The translations under genes and the position numbers were made by a program. From an uncultured Draconibacterium sp. (GTDB lineage Bacteria; Bacteroidota; Bacteroidia; Bacteroidales; Prolixibacteraceae): a stretch of 64,000 nucleotides of DNA. Shown piece after piece: positions 1 through 8,742 of the stretch. Within the stretch, counting starts at the first letter, position 1; each line of letters begins with the position of its first letter. Under the pieces are notes generated by a model. It had not been told where the DNA came from, ran no database searches, and was given only the letters and a program-made list of their open reading frames with translations. The stretch is taken from NCBI RefSeq assembly GCF_963675585.1, contig NZ_OY776414.1:537001-601000 (forward strand), in the 5' to 3' direction.

Positions 1-638
1 CCCACATAAAAATGCGGTATTCAATGCCCGAGAATAGCGGAATGTCGGATAATCCCTGTGCAACTCCAACGGTAAACGGATTTAAAAAAGCACCTGCAAA
101 CCCAAGGGCTGCAGCAATAAAACACATCGAAACACCAACAATTGAATCGTAGCCCATTGAAATAGCCAGCGGTACAAAAATTATGGTAAAGGCAATTGTT
201 TCTTCACTCATCCCGAAAATGGCTCCAAACAAGCTAAATACGGTCATTGTGCCCACAAGTACAAGGTTGTTTACTCCAATTCCGGCTAGCCATTTTGATT
301 TTTCCCAGCGTTTCGAAAATTTCAGAAATGAATAAATTCCCAGGTCAATCGATTTGCTTTCATTGAGTATCCAAAACGATCCACCAATTAATAGAATCAA
401 GGCAATAATGTTTGTAGTGCGCAAAAAACCATCAAAGAACGAGGAAAAAATCTGCCAGCTTTGAATTTTGCTATCTGTAAAATGAAACGAACCGGCTTTT
501 ATTACACTGCGCTCAACACCATTTACCAGCACATCGTTTCGCTCGAATTCGCCCCCGGGAATCAGCCCGGTTAATACGGCACAAAAAACAATTAAAGCGA
601 AAATGATGACATAGGTATGTGGAACTTTTTTGAGCATG
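1..638 (-). CDS. YfcC/DcuC-family carrier, C-terminus cut off by window edge
   Basis: The first 212 residues of an integral membrane carrier are visible, from an ATG at 638. It opens with a short basic stretch (MLKKVPHTY) and a membrane segment, followed by a periplasmic region with the PGGEFER motif. Several more membrane segments follow, including the glycine/alanine-rich stretch GVSMCFIAAALGFAGAF. This N-terminal pattern is typical of the YfcC/ArcD-like branch of the DcuC carrier superfamily, which move dicarboxylates, amino acids or short peptides across the inner membrane. The substrate cannot be told from sequence. No stop codon is reached before position 1, so the gene continues outside the window. 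The family call is from recognition of conserved stretches, not from a search. Confidence 0.75.
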
Positions 639-1067
639 TTTCTGAATTTAGTGCCCGAAGTTAGTAAAAAGACCGGCAAGGGGAAAGGGGTTCGTAGCGA
701 AGAGCCAAGAATCAAGAGTTCCCACATACAATAATTTCCCCTCCATGAGGAGGGGTGTCGGCACCACCGGCTTTGTACAAAAAGTAAAACAACCAACGCT
801 GACGGGGTGGTTTTCTTGAATCCGTCTTCCGACTCCCAATCCGACTTCTTTATTCTTTTTTCCCCATCCATTTTTATTTGACATAAACATTCTATACTTT
901 TAGTCCACCTTAATCCGGCGACACAAACAGAAGATTCACAGTGTAGTAGAGTGCCCCAGAAAAGTTAAACAAGGGGAGTGTGTTACCTCTTGAAACTATT
1001 TTAATCTTTTATACAAGCTAAAATAGAATTACGAAAAACCTTTCCTTTTAAACAATAATATCGAGCC
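639..1067. other. 429-bp intergenic region with a GC-rich hairpin element
   Basis: No convincing gene lies here. An 80-codon reading frame exists on the minus strand, but its protein has no recognisable features. The DNA contains a 7-bp perfect stem, CCCCTCC/GGAGGGG at 738-755, followed by a GGGGTGGTTTT word near 815-826. This combination resembles interspersed intergenic elements common in Bacteroidota genomes. Short runs such as AAGAATCAAGAG (700-715) and GTCTTCCGACTCC (829-841) match low-complexity words seen in other intergenic regions of this window. Confidence 0.5.
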
Positions 1068-1943
1068 ATGAAACCAAAACAACTTATCTTTCTGATTCTC
1101 GTACTAATCCTGTTTTCCTGCACACAACAAAGCAAACCGCCAACATATCTTGGTCAGAATATTCCTTTTGAACACCCGGAGATATTTGCCAAAGGAATGG
1201 TATCAGTTGATTCTACCAGTGAATCGATGATTAGTGTAACAAACGATGGTTTTGCCATTTTTTTTATGCGTTATTTTAAAGATGAAAAAGGAAATACCAA
1301 CGGTGTACAAAGTCTCTATACGCGTTTTGATGGAAAAAAATGGACGGATTTAAAACAGAAAGACCGCGAAATGTTTTACAGAACGCCCCGCTTTGTTAAC
1401 GATTCTTTGGCCATTATGGAATCGAATGCTTGTATCTGGAAATCGAAAAAAGTAAATGACAGTACCTGGACCAAACCGGTATTTGTTGATAGTTTGGATT
1501 TAAGCCGGCAAAATGGAGTCTCGGATTGGAGCATTACTGCAGATTTAACCCTGTTTTATGTGCAAAACGGAGATGTGGTAACTGCAAGGATTGATAATGA
1601 CCAACTGGATGAAAGTAAAAAGATTACAGGATTTGAAGGTTTTAAAACGCGGCATGTTGGCGTGGCTCCCGGTGGCGATTATTTAATATGTGATGGATTT
1701 TTAGAGGGAGTAAATAATGGTTGGGTCGATAATTTTATTTCATTCCGAAAAACCGATGCCAGCTGGACTTTTCCGGTTCATATGGACAGTACCATAAACA
1801 CAAAAGGCGAAGGAAACTACTTTCCGCGAATTTCACCCGATGGTGCAGTCTTCTTTTTTTCGAGGCAAAATTCTGCCAATTTAAGTGACATCCTTTGGCT
1901 GAGTACAAAAGGTTTGGATAGCTACAAAAACCTAGCGGAATAG
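1068..1943 (+). CDS. PD40/beta-propeller-like lipoprotein
   Basis: A 291-residue exported lipoprotein. The N-terminus has a lipoprotein signal peptide, with lipobox LFSC placing the lipidated cysteine at residue 18. The mature part contains WD40-like/PD40 beta-propeller signatures: a W-S-I-T-A-D-L-T blade near residue 155, PGGDYL near residue 206, and a clear PRISPDGAVFFFSR blade near residue 253 followed by DILW. Such propellers, as in TolB and many Bacteroidota lipoproteins, usually bind peptides or glycans and are not enzymes. The gene stands alone on the plus strand ahead of the DJ-1 gene, 144 bp apart. The precise ligand is unknown. Confidence 0.7.
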   Translation: MKPKQLIFLILVLILFSCTQQSKPPTYLGQNIPFEHPEIFAKGMVSVDSTSESMISVTNDGFAIFFMRYFKDEKGNTNGVQSLYTRFDGKKWTDLKQKDREMFYRTPRFVNDSLAIMESNACIWKSKKVNDSTWTKPVFVDSLDLSRQNGVSDWSITADLTLFYVQNGDVVTARIDNDQLDESKKITGFEGFKTRHVGVAPGGDYLICDGFLEGVNNGWVDNFISFRKTDASWTFPVHMDSTINTKGEGNYFPRISPDGAVFFFSRQNSANLSDILWLSTKGLDSYKNLAE

Positions 1944-2087
1944 TTGCCAAAAATGTTGGCCGACAGAGAGTGGCAAACAATATTTCCAAGCACATCAAAT
2001 ATTGCAGACATTTGCCTCAAGTGTGCCAGGCAATTCGCTATTATTCGTAAATTTACAGGCACTTACAATTTAAACTGTTTATTATAA

Positions 2088-2669
2088 ATGAAAAAGGTGT
2101 TGTTGTTATTGGCCAGTGGTTTTGAGGTATTCGAAGCCAGTGTTTTTATTGATGTTATTGGATGGAACCTTGTGGAAGGTGATGGTTCAACAGAGCTGTT
2201 TACCTGTGGATTAAGAAGCGAAATTAAAAGTTCGTTTAAACAACGTTTTATCCCCGACTTTTTAATCGATGATATTGACATTAATGACTTTGATGCATTG
2301 GCTATTCCGGGTGGATTTGAAATTTATGGATTTTACAACGATGCCTACTCTTCTATATTTCTTGATTTGATTCGGGCTTTTAAGTCCCAGAATAAATTAA
2401 TCGCTTCCATTTGCGTTGGTGCATTGCCAGTTGGTAAAAGCGGGATATTAAAAAACAAAAAAGCGACCACATACAACAGTTTGGTTCGCCGTCAGGCCTT
2501 GCAGGAGTTTGGAGTTCATGTTCTGGATCAACCCATTGTTAGCGACGACCAAATCATTACATCATGGAATCCATCCACTGCAGTTGACGTGGCTTTGTTG
2601 CTGCTGGAGCAATTAACATCTAAAGATAATGCAGAAAAGGTGCGTCATTTAATGGGATTTGATGTGTAA
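2088..2669 (+). CDS. DJ-1/PfpI family protein
   Basis: A 193-residue cytoplasmic protein of the DJ-1/PfpI/ThiJ superfamily. It has a Rossmann-like start (VLLLLASGFE), the acidic residue Glu16 in the position of DJ-1 Glu18, the PGGFE loop at 74-78, and the nucleophile-elbow cysteine Cys109 in SICVGAL. The histidine found two residues after the TT pair in DJ-1 is replaced by tyrosine here (TTYN, 127-130). Members act as protein or metabolite deglycases, chaperones or hydratases; the older ThiJ (thiamine) label is unreliable. The gene lies 60 bp upstream of the VIT transporter on the same strand and may be co-transcribed with it. Confidence 0.85.
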   Translation: MKKVLLLLASGFEVFEASVFIDVIGWNLVEGDGSTELFTCGLRSEIKSSFKQRFIPDFLIDDIDINDFDALAIPGGFEIYGFYNDAYSSIFLDLIRAFKSQNKLIASICVGALPVGKSGILKNKKATTYNSLVRRQALQEFGVHVLDQPIVSDDQIITSWNPSTAVDVALLLLEQLTSKDNAEKVRHLMGFDV

Positions 2670-2729
2670 CAAAACCCTGCATGTGCCAATCAATTTTAAT
2701 TTGATAGTAATTAATAATTCACCCCTTTT

Positions 2730-3446
2730 ATGAAAGAATATAAAAATCAGGCGGACGACTATTTAAGCCCGCATTATATAAGCCGGAGTAATTGGTTGCG
2801 GGCTGCAGTACTGGGTGCAAACGACGGAATCCTGTCGACAGCCAGTATTGCAATTGGTGTTGCAGCAGCCAGCAACACACGCGAACCAATTGTTTTAGCA
2901 ACACTGGCCGGTTTAGTTGCTGGAGCATTATCGATGGCAGCCGGCGAATATGTATCGGTAAGTTCACAAACCGATGTGGAGCATGCAGACATAGAACGAG
3001 AGAAGAAGGAGTTGCTTGATATGCCCGAATTGGAATTACAACGTTTGGCAGAAATTTATGAAGGAAGAGGTTTGAAAAAAGAAACGGCTCTGTTGGTGGC
3101 AACCGAATTATCGGAGAAAGATGCTTTGGGAGCCCACGTAAGAGATGAATTGGGAATTAACGAAATTAGCCAGGCCAAACCTACTCAGGCTGCATTTGCT
3201 TCCGGAGCCGCTTTTTCGGCTGGTGGTATTCTTCCTTTTTTTGTTGTGTTGTTTTTGCCACTTCATAGTATGGAATATATGCTTTATGTATTTGCCATTT
3301 TCTTCCTCTCTGTACTTGGAGCTTTAGCCGCAAAAACGGGAGGTTCGAGTGTTGTTAAGGCCATTCTTCGTATTACATTTTGGGGAACCGTAGCCATGGG
3401 ATTAACAGCATTTGTTGGTTATTTATTTAATGTTACCACAGCATAA
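2730..3446 (+). CDS. VIT1/CCC1-family iron/manganese transporter
   Basis: A 238-residue membrane protein. The first membrane segment carries the diagnostic NWLRAAVLGANDGILSTAS signature of the VIT/CCC1 family. About five membrane helices are predictable: roughly 20-40, 45-68, 152-172, 178-200 and 212-235. Between helices 2 and 3 is a glutamate-rich cytoplasmic domain (residues 80-140), which in the plant homologue binds metal ions. Family members export Fe2+ or Mn2+ from the cytosol in exchange for protons; which metal is moved here is not evident. It may form a short operon with the upstream DJ-1-like gene, consistent with a stress-related role, though that link is inference. Confidence 0.88.
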   Translation: MKEYKNQADDYLSPHYISRSNWLRAAVLGANDGILSTASIAIGVAAASNTREPIVLATLAGLVAGALSMAAGEYVSVSSQTDVEHADIEREKKELLDMPELELQRLAEIYEGRGLKKETALLVATELSEKDALGAHVRDELGINEISQAKPTQAAFASGAAFSAGGILPFFVVLFLPLHSMEYMLYVFAIFFLSVLGALAAKTGGSSVVKAILRITFWGTVAMGLTAFVGYLFNVTTA

Positions 3447-4080
3447 GTATTACTTTTAAATTGATGCTTTCAACGCTTGTGATGTGAGTTTTATTCCGTT
3501 GCAGCGTTCTCATTTCTCAGGCTAAGGAGCTTAAAAATAAATTTGTTTTCTATTTGTATTTTTCATAATTTGTATAACGATTAACCAAGTACAATTAAAA
3601 TTCAACTAATTATTAAAGCTAACCCACAAAATATGGCATCCAAAACTTCAAATAATCTTTCTGAAATAACGAATCGGGAAGCTATCCAAGTGTCATTCTC
3701 TTGTAAGGAAGTTTTAAAGCCAATTTTTAGAACACCACATTAACACAATCTCAAAAGAAAAAACAAAAAGGATATGGATCAGGGGACGATTAATTCTTTT
3801 TTTGTATAACAGGAATAATTCATGACCGGGGAACGCAAGTAATTGTGTTCCCCTTTTTTTATCTAAAAATACTGTCCTCGAGGCGGGTTGATTCATATTC
3901 TTTCAGACTAATCCTTTGTTTCCAAACCAGAATTTTTACGTTTTTCTATGTTTCTTTACTGAAAAGCTTTCGAGTGGATCAACATCTGATTTGTTCCTGT
4001 TAATTGTCATTTGTTTTTACACCCGGAAGACCTTGCTTTATTGTTTCAAATTCGTACCTTTTTTTAGCAATACAAAAACA
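3447..4080. other. 634-bp non-coding gap with an orphan terminator
   Basis: I see no supportable protein gene here. The hutI frame stays open upstream to about 3916, but that extension lacks imidazolonepropionase homology. A strong rho-independent terminator at 3828-3860 lies almost 400 bp past the VIT stop and about 220 bp before hutI. Upstream of it, near 3553-3585, are TTTG and TATAAC words loosely like a Bacteroidota promoter. The stretch could encode a small RNA or a long 3' UTR. Confidence 0.4.
3828..3860 (+). terminator. Rho-independent terminator (GGGGAAC stem, T7 tail)
   Basis: Perfect 7-bp stem GGGGAAC (3828-3834) with GTTCCCC (3847-3853), a 12-base loop, and a run of seven T on the plus strand. 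No gene ends directly before it, so it either ends a long VIT transcript or an unannotated small RNA. Confidence 0.75.
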
Positions 4081-5331
4081 ATGAGGTTATTACTTACTAA
4101 TATAAAAGAACTGGTTCAGGTAGAAGATAATCCGGTACTGTTTAAAGCCGGTGCCGAAATGAGCCGCGTTGATACCATTCGGGATGCTTTTCTGCTGATT
4201 CATGAAGATAAGATTGAAGACTTTGGTTCCATGGATCGATTACACGAGGTGCCCGACGAAGATGTACTGGTTGAAATAGACTGTTCCAATCGTTTGGTTT
4301 ATCCGGCTTTTTGCGATTCGCACACGCATCTGGTTTATCCTGCACCGCGTGAAAAAGAATTTGTCGATCGTATCAAAGGTTTGTCGTACGAAGAAATAGC
4401 GCGCAGGGGAGGGGGCATTTTAAATTCAGCAAAACGTTTACACGAAACTGTTGAAGATGACTTGTACAACGATGCCATGGACCGGATTTCAGAGATCATA
4501 AAAATGGGAACAGGAGCCGTTGAAATTAAAAGTGGTTACGGTTTAAATACCGAAGACGAATTAAAAATACTTCGGGTAATTCGTCGCATTAAAGAAACCG
4601 CTCCCCTTTGTGTAAAGGCCACTTTTCTTGGTGCTCACGCTATTCCGCAAGAGTATAAAAACAATCCGGCAGAATATGCCGATGTGGTTATTAACGAAAT
4701 GATTCCGCAGGTGGCTGCCGAAGAGCTGGCCGATTATATCGACGTATTTTGTGACCGGGGATTTTTCTCGGTGGAAGATACCGAACGTATTCTGATGGCC
4801 GGAATGAAATATGGTTTGCGGGCAAAAATCCATGCCAACGAACTGGGTTTAACCGGTGGAATTCAGGCAGGAGTAAAATACAATGCACTTTCGGTTGATC
4901 ACCTCGAATTTGTGGGCGACGAAGAAATCACAGCTTTAAAAGACTCGGAAACCATGCCTACGGTTTTGCCGGGAGCAGCTTTCTTTTTAAATATGCCGTA
5001 TTCGCCGGTTCGAAAAATGATAGAAGCCGGATTGCCGGTGGCTTTGGCATCGGATTATAACCCGGGTTCATCGCCCAGTGGAAACATGAGCTTTATTTCG
5101 GCCATGGGCTGCATAAAATACAACATGATTCCCGAAGAAGTGATTAACGCAACTACAATAAATACAGCCTATGCAATGGGAATCAGCGATAAATACGGAA
5201 GTATTGCGCGGGGCAAAATTGCCAATTTGTTTATTACCGGTACAATGCCTGGTATTGAGTATTTGCCTTATTCTTATGGCACCAACCTTGTGGAAACTGT
5301 AATTTTAAATGGCGAAGTACAAAGCTTATAG
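4081..5331 (+). CDS. hutI: Imidazolonepropionase
   Basis: Hydrolyses 4-imidazolone-5-propionate to N-formimino-L-glutamate (EC 3.5.2.7), step three of histidine degradation. The protein is 416 residues, the usual length, and belongs to the metal-dependent amidohydrolase superfamily. The metal-binding HxH is in DSHTHLVY (His81, His83). Further ligands are His251 in IHANELG, His274 in VDHLEF and Asp325 in ASDYNPGSSPSGN. The start at 4081 (MRLLLTNIKEL) fits family N-termini; the frame is open 55 codons further upstream, but that part is hydrophobic nonsense. The product is the substrate of the ftcD gene 231 bp downstream. hutH and hutU are not in this window. Confidence 0.95.
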   Translation: MRLLLTNIKELVQVEDNPVLFKAGAEMSRVDTIRDAFLLIHEDKIEDFGSMDRLHEVPDEDVLVEIDCSNRLVYPAFCDSHTHLVYPAPREKEFVDRIKGLSYEEIARRGGGILNSAKRLHETVEDDLYNDAMDRISEIIKMGTGAVEIKSGYGLNTEDELKILRVIRRIKETAPLCVKATFLGAHAIPQEYKNNPAEYADVVINEMIPQVAAEELADYIDVFCDRGFFSVEDTERILMAGMKYGLRAKIHANELGLTGGIQAGVKYNALSVDHLEFVGDEEITALKDSETMPTVLPGAAFFLNMPYSPVRKMIEAGLPVALASDYNPGSSPSGNMSFISAMGCIKYNMIPEEVINATTINTAYAMGISDKYGSIARGKIANLFITGTMPGIEYLPYSYGTNLVETVILNGEVQSL

Positions 5332-5460
5332 GCTTCGACTTCGCTCAGCCTGACAGGAACATGGAGCATTGCCAAAATGTGTTCTTCTTTTAAAATTAAA
5401 TTCATGTGAAAAATCATTATCTGATCTTTGTCTTATTTTTAATTTCGTTTCAATATAATA

Positions 5461-5543
5461 GTCATTTCGATTCGTCAGTTGACGAAGAGAAATCTGTTGC
5501 AGCAAAGAACATATTTCTCTGTCATACTTCCTTCGAAATGACA
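5461..5543. repeat. Interspersed palindromic element, copy 1
   Basis: Starts GTCATTTCGA and ends TCGAAATGACA, giving complementary outer arms, with inner arms GAGAAATCTG and ATTTCTCTG. It sits between hutI and ftcD. A similar palindrome occurs at 7270-7349 and its inner core at 8671-8730. The layout is that of REP-like intergenic elements. It leaves only about 20 bp before the ftcD start, so it forms most of the ftcD 5' leader. A related word, GGCTTCGACTTCGCTCAGCC, lies just after the hutI stop at 5331-5350. Confidence 0.65.
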
Positions 5544-5562
5544 ATGAGGTAAACTAAACATT

Positions 5563-7260
5563 ATGAAAAAAATTATCGAATGCGTTCCTAATTTTTCCGA
5601 AGGGCGCGATATGAGTATTATAAAAGAGATTACGAATGCCATTGAAAGTGTGGCAGAAATCAGCTTGCTGGATGTTGATCCGGGGAAAGCAACCAACCGC
5701 ACAGTAGTAACTTTTGTTGGCGAACCCGATCATGTTGTAGAAGCCGCCTTTCGGGGAATAAAAAAGGCAGCCGAATTGATCGACATGAGCAAACACCACG
5801 GAGAACACCCGCGTTTTGGTGCTACTGATGTTTGTCCGCTGGTACCGGTGGCAAATGTGAGCATGGAAGAAGCGGTTGAATATGCGCGTAAACTAGCGAA
5901 ACGTGTTGGCGAAGAATTAGAGATTCCGGTATTTTGTTACGAGTTTGCAGCTTTTAAGCCGGTGCGCCAAAGTTTGGCAAATTGCCGTTCAGGAGAGTAC
6001 GAAGCTTTAAAAGAACGTATTGCCGGTGTGGAGTGGAAACCCGATTTTGGCCCTGATAAATGGAATTCCAAAGTGGCTGGAAGTGGTGCAACGGCAATTA
6101 GTGCCCGCAATTTTCTGATTGCCTACAATGTGAATTTAAACACCACATCAACACGCCGCGCCAATGCCATTGCTTTTGATGTGCGTGAGGCAGGTCGTGT
6201 AAAACGCGAAGGAGATCCGGTAAGCGGAAAAATTGTGACTGATGAAAAGGGTGAGCCGGTTCGAATTCCCGGAACTTTGAAAAAAACACGTGCCATTGGC
6301 TGGTACATCGAAGAGTACGGAATTGCCCAAATCTCGATTAACCTAACCGATATTACAGTTACTCCGGTGCATGTTGCTTTTGATGAAGTTTGTAACAAAG
6401 CGCAGGAGCGTGGCATTCGTGTAACCGGCTCCGAGTTGGTGGGATTAATTCCTTTGCAGGCTATGTTGGATGCCGGAAAATACTTTCTGAAAAAGCAACA
6501 ACGTTCAACGGGTATTTCAGATGAAGAGATTATTAAAATTGCCATAAAATCGTTGGGACTTGATGAATTGGCACCTTTTGACCCCCAAAAGAAAATCATC
6601 GAATATGTGATTGAAGATCAGTCGGCCAAAAAACTGGTTGATATGAGTCTGACTCAGTTTAAGGAAGAAACAGCTTCTGAATCGCCGGCACCGGGCGGAG
6701 GATCTATTTCTGCTTATGTTGGTTCCATGGGAGCAGCTTTAGGAACAATGGTGGCCAATTTGTCGGCACACAAACGTGGATGGGACGATCGTTGGGAGGG
6801 GTTCTCCGATTGGGCAGAAAAAGGGAAATTATACCACACGGCTTTGGTAAATTGTGTGGATGAAGATACCGATGCGTTTAATAAAATAATGGCTGCATTT
6901 GGACTTCCAAAAGGCAGCGAACAGGAAATAGCAGATCGTAAACAAGCCATTCACGATGCCACAAAAAATGCCATTGAAGTGCCTTTAAAAGTGATGCAGC
7001 TTGCTTCTGATTCATTGGAAGTGATGCAGGCTATGGCAGAATTTGGAAATCCGAATTCGGTATCGGATGCCGGAGTTGGAGCACTTTGCGCCCGGACTGC
7101 AGTTGAAGGAGCTTACCTGAATGTAAAAATAAATGCGGCAGGTTTTAATGACAAAGTATTTCTGGAAGGTGCCTTGTCAAAAGCAGAAGAACTTCTAAAA
7201 TCGGCTAAAGAAAAAGAAGCGGCCATTTTAAAAGTGGTACATCAGAAAATTGAAGGTTAA
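5563..7260 (+). CDS. ftcD: Glutamate formimidoyltransferase / formimidoyl-THF cyclodeaminase (bifunctional)
   Basis: A fused enzyme of 565 residues. The N-terminal formiminotransferase (about 1-325; start IIECVPNFSEGRD) moves the formimino group of N-formiminoglutamate to tetrahydrofolate (EC 2.1.2.5). His82 in SKHHGEHPRFGA aligns with the catalytic histidine of the mammalian enzyme. The C-terminal cyclodeaminase (about 360-560; start SESPAPGGGSISAY) releases ammonia to give methenyl-THF (EC 4.3.1.4). The fused form matches animal FTCD, whereas many bacteria use separate hutF/hutG or fchA routes. With hutI upstream it converts histidine carbon to glutamate and feeds one-carbon folate. It is convergent with the esterase gene, a palindromic element lying between them. 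Confidence 0.95.
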   Translation: MKKIIECVPNFSEGRDMSIIKEITNAIESVAEISLLDVDPGKATNRTVVTFVGEPDHVVEAAFRGIKKAAELIDMSKHHGEHPRFGATDVCPLVPVANVSMEEAVEYARKLAKRVGEELEIPVFCYEFAAFKPVRQSLANCRSGEYEALKERIAGVEWKPDFGPDKWNSKVAGSGATAISARNFLIAYNVNLNTTSTRRANAIAFDVREAGRVKREGDPVSGKIVTDEKGEPVRIPGTLKKTRAIGWYIEEYGIAQISINLTDITVTPVHVAFDEVCNKAQERGIRVTGSELVGLIPLQAMLDAGKYFLKKQQRSTGISDEEIIKIAIKSLGLDELAPFDPQKKIIEYVIEDQSAKKLVDMSLTQFKEETASESPAPGGGSISAYVGSMGAALGTMVANLSAHKRGWDDRWEGFSDWAEKGKLYHTALVNCVDEDTDAFNKIMAAFGLPKGSEQEIADRKQAIHDATKNAIEVPLKVMQLASDSLEVMQAMAEFGNPNSVSDAGVGALCARTAVEGAYLNVKINAAGFNDKVFLEGALSKAEELLKSAKEKEAAILKVVHQKIEG

Positions 7261-7269
7261 AATAGTATT

Positions 7270-7349
7270 GTCATTTCGACGAAGGATGAGGAGAAATCTG
7301 TAACTAATATTAGTTGGATACAGATTTCTCCTTACGTTCGAAGTGACAA
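7270..7349. repeat. Interspersed palindromic element, copy 2
   Basis: Near-symmetric palindrome between the convergent stops of ftcD and the esterase gene. The outer arms are TGTCATTTCGA and TTCGAAGTGACA, and the inner arms GAGAAATCTGTA and TACAGATTTCTC are perfectly complementary. It would form a long hairpin on either strand and could serve as a bidirectional terminator. It shares its words with 5461-5543 and 8671-8730. Confidence 0.7.
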
Positions 7350-7362
7350 TTTTTAGTTTTGC

Positions 7363-8628
7363 TTATTCTTTGGGAGCATTCTTTTTCAATCTTTCAATTT
7401 TTTTGAGGTAGTCATTGTTCCCACTTAACTGAAATGCTTTGTTTAGATTTTTGATTGCATTTACAGAGTCACCTTGTGCTTCGAAGTAATCTGCCATTGA
7501 CCCATAAACATTTGCATTTTCAGGGTAGTATTCCAGCGCAAAATCGAAATACATTTTTGCTTTTTCGGCTTGTTGCATATCCATATTCATATACCCCGAC
7601 ATCGTTAATAACTCTTCAGGGTAAGGTGGTGCAATATATCCAAAATGGTCTTCCAGTTTTTTTGCCCGATATCTAACAATGTTAAGCAGTTCTTCTTTTG
7701 GAGTATCAAATGAATTGATTCTGTCGGTATTTTCCATCTGAAACCATTCAAAAACTGAGATTAATCCGTCCATAATTGAAGGGAATGGAATAGTGCCATG
7801 AAGATCGTTGGGATAAAATTTCCACTTAAAAGCCAAGCCATTTGTAGCATTTTGCTCAAGTAGATGCGAAAAGGCGATATTCGAACGGGGAAACACGGTA
7901 AAATCGGAGCTGTCCTGCATTACATTGTCTATGGTAATCATCGGATTTTGCATATGCAATTGCCCGCTTAAAGAAATAAATAATGCTTTGTTTTTATAGT
8001 TCTGAGTAGCCAGTAATCCTTTTGCTTCCTTTGTTAATTTCTGGTCGTCCCAATCCATGCTCGGATCGATAGCTAAGTAGTTGGCAAATAAATTGGGATG
8101 ATGAATTAGCGAATAAATGGTAAACAAACCTCCGTACGAATGGCCAATTAATGTTCTGTAAGAAGTAACCGGATATTTGTTTTCAACATAAGAAATAAGC
8201 TCTTTTTCAATGAACCTGATAAAATTTTCGGCTTCACCATTTTTTTCATTAAACGGCATTCCATATTTTGTTTTTATGGTCGAAGTGGTCAAATCCCTAA
8301 TCCGATTATTCGCATTTGAAATACCCACAAGTACCATTTCCGGCATAAATCCACCACTGTAATAGTCGTGTACATCACTTACCGTGGGTAGAAATACTTC
8401 ACCGTCCAAAATAAATACTACAGGGTATTTCCGGTTTTTATCAGAATCGTAACTCTCCGGAATTTGAATGTAAATTTCCCGGGATTCATTTAAGGTAGGG
8501 GAAAAAATACTGTCTGTTGTACCCACTTTTTTTAGAAACTGAACAGTTCTGACAGGCTGGGCATTTCCAATTAATTGAAAGAATAGAAATAGTCCTGCGA
8601 ATAACCAAAATCGTAATTTTAATATCAT
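7363..8628 (-). CDS. Secreted esterase-D-like alpha/beta hydrolase with C-terminal TPR
   Basis: A 421-residue exported protein with a signal peptide ending near NAQ (residue 24). The esterase (PF00756-type) fold runs from about 28 to 300. The nucleophile elbow is GHSYGG with Ser164, and the conserved FILDGE strand is near residue 72; the likely catalytic histidine is in YPNDLHGT near residue 283. Residues about 345-415 form one or two TPR-like helical pairs (AKMYFDFALEYYPENANVYG). Relatives include enterobactin/salmochelin esterases (IroE-like) and many uncharacterised Bacteroidota hydrolases, so the ester substrate is unknown. Palindromic repeats of one family lie on both sides of the gene. 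Confidence 0.8.
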   Translation of the reverse strand: MILKLRFWLFAGLFLFFQLIGNAQPVRTVQFLKKVGTTDSIFSPTLNESREIYIQIPESYDSDKNRKYPVVFILDGEVFLPTVSDVHDYYSGGFMPEMVLVGISNANNRIRDLTTSTIKTKYGMPFNEKNGEAENFIRFIEKELISYVENKYPVTSYRTLIGHSYGGLFTIYSLIHHPNLFANYLAIDPSMDWDDQKLTKEAKGLLATQNYKNKALFISLSGQLHMQNPMITIDNVMQDSSDFTVFPRSNIAFSHLLEQNATNGLAFKWKFYPNDLHGTIPFPSIMDGLISVFEWFQMENTDRINSFDTPKEELLNIVRYRAKKLEDHFGYIAPPYPEELLTMSGYMNMDMQQAEKAKMYFDFALEYYPENANVYGSMADYFEAQGDSVNAIKNLNKAFQLSGNNDYLKKIERLKKNAPKE

Positions 8629-8670
8629 ACTTAATGTTTTAATCTTTAGATTGTTACAGATCTAATAAAA

Positions 8671-8730
8671 AGAAATCTGTATCCGTTAAGTTTACAGTTG
8701 CAGATTTCTCGCTTCGTTAGAAATGGCAAT
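8671..8730. repeat. Interspersed palindromic element, partial copy 3
   Basis: Inner arms AGAAATCTG (8671-8679) and CAGATTTCT (8701-8709) match the core of the elements at 5461 and 7270. The outer arm is decayed to TTAGAAATGGCAA. It lies upstream of the esterase gene and downstream of the ExbB/MotA-like gene. Confidence 0.55.
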
Positions 8731-8742
8731 TCCTGAACTTGT

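Noticed and set aside
648-890. 80-codon frame on the minus strand
   Set aside because: It spans a GC-rich hairpin element and low-complexity words; no domain, signal peptide or neighbour supports it.
2088-2669. Thiamine biosynthesis gene thiJ
   Set aside because: The name is a historical mislabel for DJ-1/PfpI proteins; no thiamine genes are nearby.
3916-4080. N-terminal extension of HutI
   Set aside because: The 55 extra residues are hydrophobic and unlike the family; MRLLLTNIKEL at 4081 matches known imidazolonepropionase starts.
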